Below, piece after piece: positions 4,631 through 11,669 of a DNA stretch of 14,327 bases (position 1 is its first letter; each line of letters starts with the position of its first letter). The stretch spans positions 1 through 14,327 of the forward strand of contig DAINMX010000173.1 of assembly GCA_036736205.1 (NCBI GenBank), in the 5' to 3' direction. Under the pieces are notes generated by a model. It was not told the DNA's origin and searched no databases. It worked only from the letters and a program-made list of their open reading frames with translations. The DNA comes from XYA12-FULL-58-9 sp001798605 (GTDB lineage: Bacteria > Myxococcota > XYA12-FULL-58-9). Made by a program: the position numbers and the translations under genes.

Positions 4631-7243
4631 TTGTCGAAATTGAGTATCGTCAACTTCGCGAAACGTGCGGCTCCCATGCTGATCTCGGTGGGCATCGCAA
4701 TGATTTTCGTTGCCGCCCACCTGATCATCGAGTTGGGTGTATTCGAGAATGGGCCGTTGTCGAAGAAGGGACTCATTCACCTTCTGGACCTCAAGTCCCT
4801 CGATCTGAAATTCGCTGGTCGCCCTGTGGATCAACTGCCAGAACCCCAGGTGGTTGTGGCCGCCATTGACGACAAGTCCCTCAAAGAGTTCGGCCTATGG
4901 CCTTGGGACCGATCCATCATGGCCAAATTCATCACCAACGCCACGAAGGGCGGCGCTAAGGTCATCGCCCTCGATGCGATCTTTGCCGAAGAGGACCCAT
5001 CCTCGGCTGTCGTCAAGGGTTTCCTTCGCGATTTCGAAACGGCAGGACTGACTGGCGAATCGGAGACGAGCAAAAACCTCAACAAACGATTCGACGAGCT
5101 GCAGAAACTTCACACCCAGGCGAAAGAGGCGCTCACAAACCTCAAGGGGCCGCAGAAAGTCCAGGCACGCCAGGCCGTTGAGAAACTGGGGCGACAACTG
5201 GAGAGTGCGCGCAGCACTGTCAAGCTCGTGGAAAAGAACGCGAACAGCTACTACCAGAGCATGCTCGACCAGGTTAACCGTGGCTCAGGGGTCGCCAAGT
5301 TTGCAGAGGCCCTTAGGACAAGTCCGCAGACGGTCATGGGCTACATCGCCTACTACTGCAAAGACCAGGAAGCGCAAAATTTGGATCCAGCACGCCTTTC
5401 CGATGAGGAGGCCGCGAAGATTTGCAGCGAGCTCATGGGAATGACGGCCGCTGACATCCCCCTGGGATTTGAGGGCCTTGAGCCGTCAGCCGTGACAGGA
5501 ATCTTTGAACGTGTCTACCAGGATGTCGGGGGACAGGATGTCGAGCTCGTGCGGCCCGTCGATGGATTGAACATGGCCGATATGCAAATACGGCACATGG
5601 TTGCCTTCCTCTCTCCCTTGCCAGAAATCATCAAATCCTCCGCAGCGTTCGGATACTTCAACGCCGACGCAGATCCCGACGGGCCGTTTCGGCGCCTCCG
5701 GCTTCTCAACAAGCACAATGAAAAGATGTATCCAGCGTTGAGCCTCGCCGCAGTCGCCAAATTCTATGACGGCGACATACGGCCAATGAACAGTGACCTC
5801 TTCCCTGGAACCCGCCTGAGCGGCATCGAAATCGGCGAAGACTTGTTTATTCCAACGGATGATCACGGCAGACTGTTGGTCAATTATTACACCACACCCG
5901 TTGACTATTTTCCCACCATCTCAGTTGCCGATTTTGTTAACAACACCGTCGACCCTTCAGCATACAAAGGGAAAATCGTCCTTTTTGGTATGACCGCCCT
6001 CGGCCTCAAGCAGGACATTCGAGTCACGCCCTTCGACCAGGCCACGCCTGGAGTCTACATCCACGCGAGCGCCATACAGAACATGCTCGATCGGAGGTTC
6101 CTCGAACGTTTTTATGGCATCGCGTTGATAGAGGCGCTCCTCTATCTCATTCTCGGCATCATCCTCGGCCTTGCCCTGCCGCGATTGCCCATGTGGGGTG
6201 GTTTGATCGCTGCGTTCGCTTTTGGCATCGGGCTCTACATCTTTGATGCCTTTTTCGTTTTCCCCCGCGGCACGTGGATCATGAACATCTTGCCCAGCTT
6301 GCAGGTGTTCCTCACCTTCGTTGGAACCAACGTCTACGGGTACTTCACCGAGGGCAAAGAGAAACGGCAGATCCGCAAGGCTTTTCAATTCTATCTGACC
6401 AAGAGCGTCGTCGACGAAATGCTCAAGGACGGCACCAAACTGCAGCTCGGCGGCGAGCGCCGCATCTGTACTGTCCTGTTCTCCGATATTCGCGGCTTCA
6501 CGACCATCAGCGAGCGACTGTCTCCTGAGGAGCTCGTTTCCCTGCTGAACTCCTACCTCACACCGATGACCAACTTGGTGTTCAAGTACGACGGCACCCT
6601 CGACAAATACATGGGCGACGCAATCATGGCGATTTTCGGGGCACCCGTGGCTTACAAGGACCACGCCACCCGTTGTTGTTACACAGCCCTCGAGATGATG
6701 GCTGAACTGCACAACCTGCAAGCGATGTGGCGCGAAAAGGGCCTTCCCGAAATCGACATTGGCATCGGCATGAATACGGGGCCCATGTCGGTCGGCAACA
6801 TGGGTTCGGAGATTCGCTTCGACTACACTGTTATGGGCGACAACGTTAACCTCGGTTCGCGCCTGGAGGGCATAAACAAACAGTACGGCACCAACATCAT
6901 CATCAGCGAATTCACGCTGGCGGCCGCCAAAGATGACATCCATGTCCGCGAGCTGGACTCTGTGCGGGTCAAGGGTAAACGCGAGCCCGTTCGCATCTTC
7001 GAGCTGTTGGGCAAGGGCAAACCTTCTGAAGAGGCTGCCAAGTTGATAGAGGTGTTCGAGCACGGCATACAGTCGTACAAGCGCCAAGAATGGGAACAGG
7101 CAATCAATCTGTTCAACAATGTGCGGGGTGAGCTGAAGCCCAACGACTTCGCCTCAACCATGTACATCAAGCGTTGTGAAACCATGCGGGAAAACCCGCC
7201 CGGTGAGGGGTGGGATGGTGTCTACACCATGACCACGAAATAA
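4631..7243 (+). CDS. CHASE2-domain class III adenylate cyclase
   Basis: An 870-residue transmembrane cyclase that makes cAMP from ATP. TM1 is residues about 14-37. A periplasmic CHASE2 sensor follows (about 45-490, with VAAIDDKSL, GLWPWDR and ALDAIF), interrupted by a charged, probably coiled-coil insert at about 145-210. Three helices follow (about 494-516, 520-543, 550-572), then the cyclase domain (about 608-792). Catalytic residues are present: metal-binding Asp619 (FSDIRGF) and Asp663 (GDAIMAIFG), adenine-specifying Lys659, and Asn740/Arg744 (VNLGSRLE). Thr733 occupies the second purine-specifying position, as in class IIIb cyclases, several of which respond to bicarbonate. The helical tail (about 795-850) resembles a TPR-like unit and ends GWDGVYTMTTK, a common ending in this group. 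The TTG start is set by AAAGGAG. A Crp-type receptor follows 68 bp downstream. The ligand of CHASE2 is unknown. Confidence 0.92.
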   Translation: MSKLSIVNFAKRAAPMLISVGIAMIFVAAHLIIELGVFENGPLSKKGLIHLLDLKSLDLKFAGRPVDQLPEPQVVVAAIDDKSLKEFGLWPWDRSIMAKFITNATKGGAKVIALDAIFAEEDPSSAVVKGFLRDFETAGLTGESETSKNLNKRFDELQKLHTQAKEALTNLKGPQKVQARQAVEKLGRQLESARSTVKLVEKNANSYYQSMLDQVNRGSGVAKFAEALRTSPQTVMGYIAYYCKDQEAQNLDPARLSDEEAAKICSELMGMTAADIPLGFEGLEPSAVTGIFERVYQDVGGQDVELVRPVDGLNMADMQIRHMVAFLSPLPEIIKSSAAFGYFNADADPDGPFRRLRLLNKHNEKMYPALSLAAVAKFYDGDIRPMNSDLFPGTRLSGIEIGEDLFIPTDDHGRLLVNYYTTPVDYFPTISVADFVNNTVDPSAYKGKIVLFGMTALGLKQDIRVTPFDQATPGVYIHASAIQNMLDRRFLERFYGIALIEALLYLILGIILGLALPRLPMWGGLIAAFAFGIGLYIFDAFFVFPRGTWIMNILPSLQVFLTFVGTNVYGYFTEGKEKRQIRKAFQFYLTKSVVDEMLKDGTKLQLGGERRICTVLFSDIRGFTTISERLSPEELVSLLNSYLTPMTNLVFKYDGTLDKYMGDAIMAIFGAPVAYKDHATRCCYTALEMMAELHNLQAMWREKGLPEIDIGIGMNTGPMSVGNMGSEIRFDYTVMGDNVNLGSRLEGINKQYGTNIIISEFTLAAAKDDIHVRELDSVRVKGKREPVRIFELLGKGKPSEEAAKLIEVFEHGIQSYKRQEWEQAINLFNNVRGELKPNDFASTMYIKRCETMRENPPGEGWDGVYTMTTK

Positions 7244-7274
7244 TGAGCCAACCGCTCGGCTTGATGGCGTTATT

Positions 7275-7303
7275 TTGACAGCCCCTGAGCCCTTTGATAG
7301 GAG
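7275..7303 (+). promoter_or_regulatory. Possible promoter before the Crp-family gene
   Basis: A perfect TTGACA (7275-7280) is followed after 17 bp by TAGGAG (7298-7303), which matches the -10 at only 3 positions and coincides with the Shine-Dalgarno of the next gene. It may be a chance match; read-through from the cyclase is the simpler model. Confidence 0.2.
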
Positions 7304-7311
7304 ATCACGTC

Positions 7312-7959
7312 ATGGCAGACGATCCTTTGTACGAGCGTTTCGGAAGCGAATTCCCTGCGGGTCATGAGCTTTTCCGTGAAGGCGATTCGGGCAAGGAGAT
7401 GTATGTCATTCAATCGGGCAAAGTGCGTATCTCCAAGCAGGTGCGGGACGTCGAGACCACCCTGGTGACTCTGGGACCCGGGGAGTTTTTCGGGGAAATG
7501 TCGATCCTCAACAACGAGCCCAGGTCAGCTTCGGCGACGGTGGATGCGCCGGCGAAGCTCCTCGTTATCGATCCCCGAACCTTTGAAGCAATGGTCCGGG
7601 GCAATGCAGAAATTGCCGTTCGGATGATCAAGAAGCTGGCGGCGCGCCTTCAAGAAGCAGATTCGCAAATTGAGAATCTGCTGCTGCGTGACCACAATTC
7701 TCGAGTTGTCCACATCCTCACCCACCTCGCCAACAAACAAGGGCGCCCATGCGACGAAGGCATCGCTGTGGATGTGGCGGTCAAAGACCTCGCGTCCAAG
7801 ATTGGCATCGAGGTTGAGCCGGTCAACGAAGTTCTCAACAAACTCATCCGCGCCAAACTGATCAAGATCAACGAAACCGGCGTGGTGATCCAGGACGTAG
7901 CAAAGTTGCGTGAGTTTCTCGAGTTTCTCGAGATGAAGGAGAAATTCGGCGACATCTAA
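7312..7959 (+). CDS. Crp/Fnr-family cyclic-nucleotide-binding protein
   Basis: A 215-residue protein whose N-terminal cyclic-nucleotide-binding beta-barrel (about 12-112) has the phosphate-binding cassette intact: GEFFGEMSILNNEPRSASA, including the Glu (ribose contact) and Arg (phosphate contact) expected of a cAMP binder. A long helix follows (about 100-130), then a C-terminal winged-helix-like domain (about 125-200) with VKDLASKIGIEVEPVNEVLNK in the helix-turn-helix position. The recognition helix lacks the usual Crp ETVSR pattern, so DNA specificity probably differs from E. coli CRP. ATG 7312 follows AGGAG by 8 nt; an in-frame TTG at 7294 is less likely. It lies between an adenylate cyclase and a cyclic-nucleotide phosphodiesterase, so cAMP is the likely ligand. 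The tail carries a small EFL repeat from a 9-bp tandem duplication. Confidence 0.9.
   Translation: MADDPLYERFGSEFPAGHELFREGDSGKEMYVIQSGKVRISKQVRDVETTLVTLGPGEFFGEMSILNNEPRSASATVDAPAKLLVIDPRTFEAMVRGNAEIAVRMIKKLAARLQEADSQIENLLLRDHNSRVVHILTHLANKQGRPCDEGIAVDVAVKDLASKIGIEVEPVNEVLNKLIRAKLIKINETGVVIQDVAKLREFLEFLEMKEKFGDI
7912..7929 (+). repeat. Two-copy 9-bp tandem repeat in the Crp-family gene
   Basis: GAGTTTCTC occurs twice back to back (7912-7920 and 7921-7929), encoding EFLEFL near the C-terminus. It is in frame, so copy-number change would only lengthen or shorten the terminal helix. Confidence 0.6.
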
Positions 7960-7972
7960 ATCGCCGTTTAAT

Positions 7973-7992
7973 CCCGCTCTTTGGAATGCGGG
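7973..7992. other. Stem-loop between the Crp-family and phosphodiesterase genes
   Basis: CCCGC (7973-7977) pairs with GCGGG (7988-7992) around a 10-nt loop in the 50-nt gap. No T-run follows, so it is more likely an mRNA structure than a terminator. Confidence 0.3.
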
Positions 7993-8009
7993 TGAAGAAC
8001 TGAGGAAGC

Positions 8010-8792
8010 ATGCGCCTTAGGGTCCTTGGCTGCCACGGCGGTGAGTCGGCCACACACCGAGCAACTTGTTTCTTGATCAATGACTCGCTGCTTCTCGACG
8101 CAGGCGCGTTGAGCCGAGGTCTGTCAGTTCCAGAGCAGGCAGCCATCGACGCCGTGGTTGTGAGTCACAGCCATCTCGATCACATTCGAGATTTGCCGCT
8201 GTTGGCTGACAACATCATCGGGGTCAAGAACAAGCCGCTCGATATTCATTGCACAGTACCCACTGCCGACGCGCTCGCGAAGCACATCTTCAACAATCAC
8301 ATCTGGCCGGATTTCACCAAGATCCCCAACCCGGCTGACAAGAGCGCCGACAACCCGACTGTAAGGATCTTGCCGTTCGAATCAGGCTCCACATTCAAGA
8401 TTGGCGAGCTCTCGATTCACACAGTGCAGGTCAACCATCCTGTCGATTGCCAAGCAATTTTCGTCAAAGATACCCATGGCACCTTGGTGTTCTCCGCCGA
8501 TACGGGCCCTACCGAGAATCTGTGGAAAGAGATCAACCAGCTCGACGACCTGGTGGCGTTCATCTATGAGGTGAGCTTCCCCAACAACATGCGGCAGCTT
8601 GCCGAGGTATCAGGCCATCTGACTCCCGAAATGTTGGCTGAGGAACTCAAGAAATTTGAACCCAAGACCGACGCCCCCGTCCTGCTCTACCACCTGAAAC
8701 CGGGTTACACCGATCTGCTCAAGCAGCAGATAGCAGAACTTGGCGACAGCCGCCTCACGGTGCTCAAACCCATGGACGAGTTCGACTTCTGA
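8010..8792 (+). CDS. Metallo-beta-lactamase-fold class II 3',5'-cyclic-nucleotide phosphodiesterase
   Basis: A 260-residue soluble hydrolase with a full set of zinc ligands: His53, His55, Asp57 and His58 in SHSHLDH, His143 (VNHPV), Asp164 (SADTGPT), and His203 or His228 (SGHLTP, YHLKPGY). The pattern H-x-H-L-D-H-I, then LADN, IWPDFTKIPNP, EVSFPN and GHLTPEMLAEEL fits the class II cyclic-nucleotide phosphodiesterase branch (yeast PDE1-like) rather than lactamases, glyoxalases or RNase Z. The Gly/Ser after HLDHIx in the PDE1 signature is Asp here. Likely reaction: hydrolysis of cAMP to AMP in the cytoplasm. ATG 8010 follows GAGG (8002-8005) closely. It lies 50 nt after the Crp-type gene and downstream of the cyclase, which strongly supports a cAMP substrate, though activity on cGMP or another phosphodiester cannot be excluded. 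Confidence 0.82.
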   Translation: MRLRVLGCHGGESATHRATCFLINDSLLLDAGALSRGLSVPEQAAIDAVVVSHSHLDHIRDLPLLADNIIGVKNKPLDIHCTVPTADALAKHIFNNHIWPDFTKIPNPADKSADNPTVRILPFESGSTFKIGELSIHTVQVNHPVDCQAIFVKDTHGTLVFSADTGPTENLWKEINQLDDLVAFIYEVSFPNNMRQLAEVSGHLTPEMLAEELKKFEPKTDAPVLLYHLKPGYTDLLKQQIAELGDSRLTVLKPMDEFDF

Positions 8793-8802
8793 GTCGTACA
8801 AT
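8773..8802 (+). promoter_or_regulatory. Candidate internal promoter for folC
   Basis: TGGACG (8773-8778, 4 of 6) and TACAAT (8797-8802, 5 of 6) are 18 bp apart at the end of the phosphodiesterase gene. A start near 8809 would fall after the possible TTG start of folC at 8802 and before the GTG at 8871, favouring the GTG. Confidence 0.3.
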
Positions 8803-8870
8803 TGGCCGCAGATGAGCGCGGTTCGTCAACGGTCGAACAGACAACCACACAGCAGAACAGCGAGCTGGCC

Positions 8871-10157
8871 GTGACCAGGTCGTCTGTTCCGCGCTACGCC
8901 GAAGTCCTCGACTCGCTATTCGCCCGAACAACAGATGCGTTCAAGCTCGGTCTCGATTCACCGCGCATGTTGCTGCGAGCGTTGGGCAACCCCGAACAAA
9001 AGCTCAAACGGGTCGTACTCGTAGCCGGTACCAATGGAAAAGGCTCCACCTCGGCTCTCATATCGGGTGCACTTCAAGCCGCGGGATTGCGTGTGGGTTT
9101 CTTCTCCTCACCGCATTTGCTGCAATTTTGTGAGCGCATCCGGGTGAACGGAGAGCTGGTTTCCCCCACCGAAGTCACGGCGATGTACAAAACCATCCAG
9201 GAGGTTGAGCACCGTTGCCAAGAGCGACCGACTTTCTTCGAATGTGCCATGGCCATGGCAACGATGACCTTTGTCGATCGTGACGTCGATATCGCCGTGT
9301 ACGAGATTGGCCTCGGCGGCCGCCTCGACGCCACCAATGTCCTCGACCGGGATCTGGCCGTCATCACCCCGATTGGTTTTGACCACCAGAAGTACCTAGG
9401 CAACACCCTCACAGAGATTGCAGCGGAGAAGGCAGCGATCCTGCCGCATGATAAGCTGGCTGTGGTGGCACCACAGAAACCTGAGGCCCTCGAGGTTATT
9501 GAACAGATGGCTTCGCAACGGCGCTGCGCGTTGGTTTTGACCCCGGAGCCGAGCAACTCTGACGGCGCATTGATTGTCGACGGCGAAACCCTCACAACTC
9601 GGTGGTTTCCGCCCTATCAGCGCACCAACATCGCGACCGCCTGGAACGCCTGCCGCGCCTTGGAAAAGTTTGGCCTCACCCGTCCTATCGAGTCATTCAG
9701 AAGAGCGGTAGATAATTTCTCCTGGCCAGGTCGCTATCAACGTCTCGAGCAAGACGGTATCGACGTCATCGTTGATGGAGCACACAACATGCCTGGTGTC
9801 GCAGCAATGTGCGCAGCCATCGACAGCGACCCGAAGATTGGCGGCCGGCCCATCCATTGTGTGTTCTCGGCGCTCCGCGACAAAGCCGTGCAGCACATGC
9901 TTGCAGAGATCGACAAGAAAACGACCAGCCAGCATTTCACCCCCGTACCCTCCAGTCGTACTCTCACCCTCACGGAACTTCGCAAACTCGCTCGGGACCG
10001 CCCGGTGTACAATGATGTCAGCGCCGCCCTTGTTGGGGCTAGGCGGGCGGCGGCCAAAGATGGCGGCATCGTCCTCGTCACCGGGTCCTTGTATCTGGTG
10101 GGGGAAGCCATCTCGCTTCTTACCGGTGCCGCAAGGGATCCGGCTGTCAATGGCTGA
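8871..10157 (+). CDS. folC: Bifunctional dihydrofolate synthase / folylpolyglutamate synthase
   Basis: A 428-residue Mur-ligase-family enzyme that uses ATP to add glutamate to dihydropteroate or folates in the cytoplasm. Visible motifs, numbered from GTG 8871: P-loop VAGTNGKGST (51-60, Lys57), FSSPHLLQFCERIRVNG (78-94), EIGLGGRLDATN (145-156), TPIGFDHQKYLG (166-177, His172), EKAAIL, WPGRYQRL and VDGAHN (301-306). These are the standard FolC blocks in order and at normal length. The start is uncertain: the open frame reaches TTG 8802 without a ribosome site, adding 23 polar residues absent from the family. GTG 8871 gives the usual short lead into RYAEVLDSLF, but its Shine-Dalgarno is also poor. 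It is the last gene of the forward cyclase-Crp-phosphodiesterase run. Confidence 0.93.
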   Translation: MTRSSVPRYAEVLDSLFARTTDAFKLGLDSPRMLLRALGNPEQKLKRVVLVAGTNGKGSTSALISGALQAAGLRVGFFSSPHLLQFCERIRVNGELVSPTEVTAMYKTIQEVEHRCQERPTFFECAMAMATMTFVDRDVDIAVYEIGLGGRLDATNVLDRDLAVITPIGFDHQKYLGNTLTEIAAEKAAILPHDKLAVVAPQKPEALEVIEQMASQRRCALVLTPEPSNSDGALIVDGETLTTRWFPPYQRTNIATAWNACRALEKFGLTRPIESFRRAVDNFSWPGRYQRLEQDGIDVIVDGAHNMPGVAAMCAAIDSDPKIGGRPIHCVFSALRDKAVQHMLAEIDKKTTSQHFTPVPSSRTLTLTELRKLARDRPVYNDVSAALVGARRAAAKDGGIVLVTGSLYLVGEAISLLTGAARDPAVNG

Positions 10158-10184
10158 CAAATCCCACGAATCACCATTGCGTAT

Positions 10185-10200
10185 GCTCTCGTGAGAGAGC
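10185..10200. terminator. Hairpin after folC, possible terminator
   Basis: GCTCTC-GTGA-GAGAGC is a perfect 6-bp stem with a 4-nt loop, 27 nt after the folC stop. There is no T-run after it, so any termination would not be of the canonical intrinsic type. Confidence 0.3.
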
Positions 10201-10215
10201 CATCAGTCGCTGACC

Positions 10216-10227
10216 CGACATATGTCG
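10216..10227. promoter_or_regulatory. Perfect 12-bp palindrome, possible operator
   Basis: CGACATATGTCG is fully self-complementary. It lies about 90 bp upstream of the RCC1-repeat lipoprotein start, and a second short palindrome (CGACGTCG, 10240-10247) follows. The two share the half-site CGAC, suggesting a paired protein-binding site. This is inference from symmetry only. Confidence 0.35.
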
Positions 10228-10246
10228 TGGTCCCCATTTCGACGTC

Positions 10247-10271
10247 GTGTTATTCGCAGAGAGAATAACGC
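10247..10271. promoter_or_regulatory. Upstream member of tandem stem-loops before the RCC1 lipoprotein
   Basis: GTTATTC (10249-10255) and GAATAAC (10263-10269) pair perfectly around a 7-nt loop. A T-G wobble and a G-C pair extend the stem to 9 bp (10247-10255 with 10263-10271). It abuts a second, longer stem-loop. Confidence 0.5.
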
Positions 10272-10300
10272 TGGTTGTTCTGCTTGTTTTGAACAACCGG
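10271..10300. promoter_or_regulatory. Downstream member of tandem stem-loops before the RCC1 lipoprotein
   Basis: GGTTGTTC (10273-10280) and GAACAACC (10291-10298) pair perfectly around a 10-nt T-rich loop. A wobble and a C-G pair extend the stem to 10 bp (10271-10280 with 10291-10300). It ends 6 nt before the GGGAGA ribosome site of the lipoprotein gene. It could act as a leader hairpin controlling stability or translation, or as a dyad operator. No T-run follows on either strand. Confidence 0.5.
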
Positions 10301-10319
10301 ATGGTCGGGAGAAACGGTT

Positions 10320-11642
10320 ATGCGCTCACGTTTCACAACTCTTCTGTTCTTCGTTCTTTGTTCCGTCAGCTGTGGCAACGATGTCTCGCAGCCATACGCC
10401 ATTGGGGGCAACGCCGTTTGTGGCGATGGTGTCTGTGGGGTCGGTGAGACACCGATCACCTGCGCTACGGATTGCCCCTGTGTGGTCGGACAACTCGGGT
10501 GCCCGTGCGCTGCTGGAAGCGTTTGTGCTTCACCGTGGGTTTGCAACCCATACGACAGATGTATTCAGGGAGCTACTGAGTGCGGCAACGGGGCTCTCGA
10601 TCTGGGTGAGCAGTGTGAGCCCAATCTACCGGTGGGCACCACGTGCGAGAGCCTCGGCTACGCTGGTGGCTGCATCGTCTGCTCGAACTGCCAGTTCAAC
10701 TTTGGCGGCTGTGTGGCGCACGCGACCTGCGGCGACGGCACACTAAACACGCTCGAGGTGTGCGAGGGGTTCGAGCTGCGGGGGCAAACGTGCGAGAGCC
10801 TGGGATACAACGGCGGCACATTGGCATGCACGCAGGACTGCGTGCTGGACACGAGCAGCTGCACACTGCCTCCCACATGGCACCAGGTGAGCGCGGGCGG
10901 CTCGCATACTTGCGGTGTGAAGATGGATGGCTCGGTCGCCTGTTGGGGGTATGACAACTCCGGTCAAAGCACACCACCATCGGGGGGCTTCCAAGTCGTG
11001 AGCGCGGGCGGAGTGCATACTTGCGGTGTGAAAATGGACGGCTCGGTCGCCTGTTGGGGCAATAACGACTTCGGTCAAAGCACACCACCATCGGGGAGCT
11101 TCCAAGCCGTGAGCGCGGGCGCCTGGCATACTTGCGGTGTGAAGATGGATGGCTCGGTCGCCTGTTGGGGGTATGACGACGACGGTCAAAGCACACCACC
11201 ATCGGGGAGCTTCCAAGCCGTGAGCGCGGGCGAAATGCGTACTTGCGGTGTGAAAATGGACGGCTCGGTCGCCTGTTGGGGTTATTACGACGTTCAAAGC
11301 ACACCACCATCGGGGAGCTTCCGAGCCGTGAGCGCGGGCGGCACGCATACTTGCGGTGTGAAGATGGATGGCTCGGTCGTCTGTTGGGGGCCTGACGACC
11401 AGGTTCAAAGCACGCCGTCGGGGGCCTTCCGAGCAGTGAGCGCGGGCTACGCGCATACTTGCGGTGTGAAATTGGACGGCTCGGTCGTCTGTTGGGGGCC
11501 TGACGACCAGGTTCAAAGCACGCCGTCGGGGGCCTTCCGAGCAGTGAGCGCGGGCGCCTGGCATACTTGCGGAGTGAAGATGGATGGCTCAGTCGCCTGT
11601 TGGGGCCATAACGACGACGGTCAAAGCACGCCCCCCGATTGA
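10320..11642 (+). CDS. Cys-rich lipoprotein with seven short RCC1-like repeats
   Basis: A 440-residue predicted surface lipoprotein. ATG 10320 follows GGGAGA (10307-10312) by 7 nt. The signal is MRSRF, a hydrophobic core, then SVSC with Cys18 (atypical Ser at -3). Residues about 33-54 are a CGDGVCGVGET...DCPC module. Residues about 88-131 and 136-181 are two copies of a Cys-rich module (CGNG/CGDG, GEQCE/EVCE, TCESLGY, GG..C, C), of the type seen in secreted proteins of Myxococcota and allies. From residue 190 seven repeats of 36-37 residues follow, VSAGxxHTCGVKMDGSVACWG plus a linker, matching the short RCC1 motif and probably closing a beta-propeller. Each repeat holds two cysteines that could form a disulfide. 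The last repeat ends at GQSTPPD. Role unknown; surface binding or recognition is likely. Repeats are nearly identical in DNA, implying recent duplication. Confidence 0.88.
   Translation: MRSRFTTLLFFVLCSVSCGNDVSQPYAIGGNAVCGDGVCGVGETPITCATDCPCVVGQLGCPCAAGSVCASPWVCNPYDRCIQGATECGNGALDLGEQCEPNLPVGTTCESLGYAGGCIVCSNCQFNFGGCVAHATCGDGTLNTLEVCEGFELRGQTCESLGYNGGTLACTQDCVLDTSSCTLPPTWHQVSAGGSHTCGVKMDGSVACWGYDNSGQSTPPSGGFQVVSAGGVHTCGVKMDGSVACWGNNDFGQSTPPSGSFQAVSAGAWHTCGVKMDGSVACWGYDDDGQSTPPSGSFQAVSAGEMRTCGVKMDGSVACWGYYDVQSTPPSGSFRAVSAGGTHTCGVKMDGSVVCWGPDDQVQSTPSGAFRAVSAGYAHTCGVKLDGSVVCWGPDDQVQSTPSGAFRAVSAGAWHTCGVKMDGSVACWGHNDDGQSTPPD
10887..11642 (+). repeat. Seven-copy 111/108-bp in-frame coding repeat
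   Basis: Units begin with GTGAGCGCGGGC at 10887, 10998, 11109, 11220, 11328, 11436 and 11544. The first three spacings are 111 bp and the later ones 108 bp; the last unit is cut short at 99 bp by the stop codon. Units 5 and 6 share an identical 78-bp block (11370-11447 and 11478-11555), the clearest sign of recent duplication. All length steps are multiples of 3. Confidence 0.92.
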
Positions 11643-11669
11643 TTCGCTTGGTAAGGAAGGCCCCCCTCG

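Noticed and set aside
5957..7087. 376-codon reverse open frame inside the cyclase
   Set aside because: It is antisense to the conserved transmembrane and catalytic regions; no independent domain is visible.
10271..10300. Stem-loop as intrinsic terminator of folC
   Set aside because: It is followed by GGATGGTCGGG-type sequence with no T-run and lies over 110 bp past the stop, next to the following gene's ribosome site.
10743..11564. Long reverse-strand open frame (273 codons) across the RCC1 repeats
   Set aside because: It exists because the in-frame repeat lacks stops in that antisense frame; it has no ribosome site or recognisable domain and mirrors the forward repeats.
10887..11642. CRISPR-like regular repeats
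   Set aside because: Units of 108-111 bp are translated in frame as RCC1-like motifs with no unique spacers.
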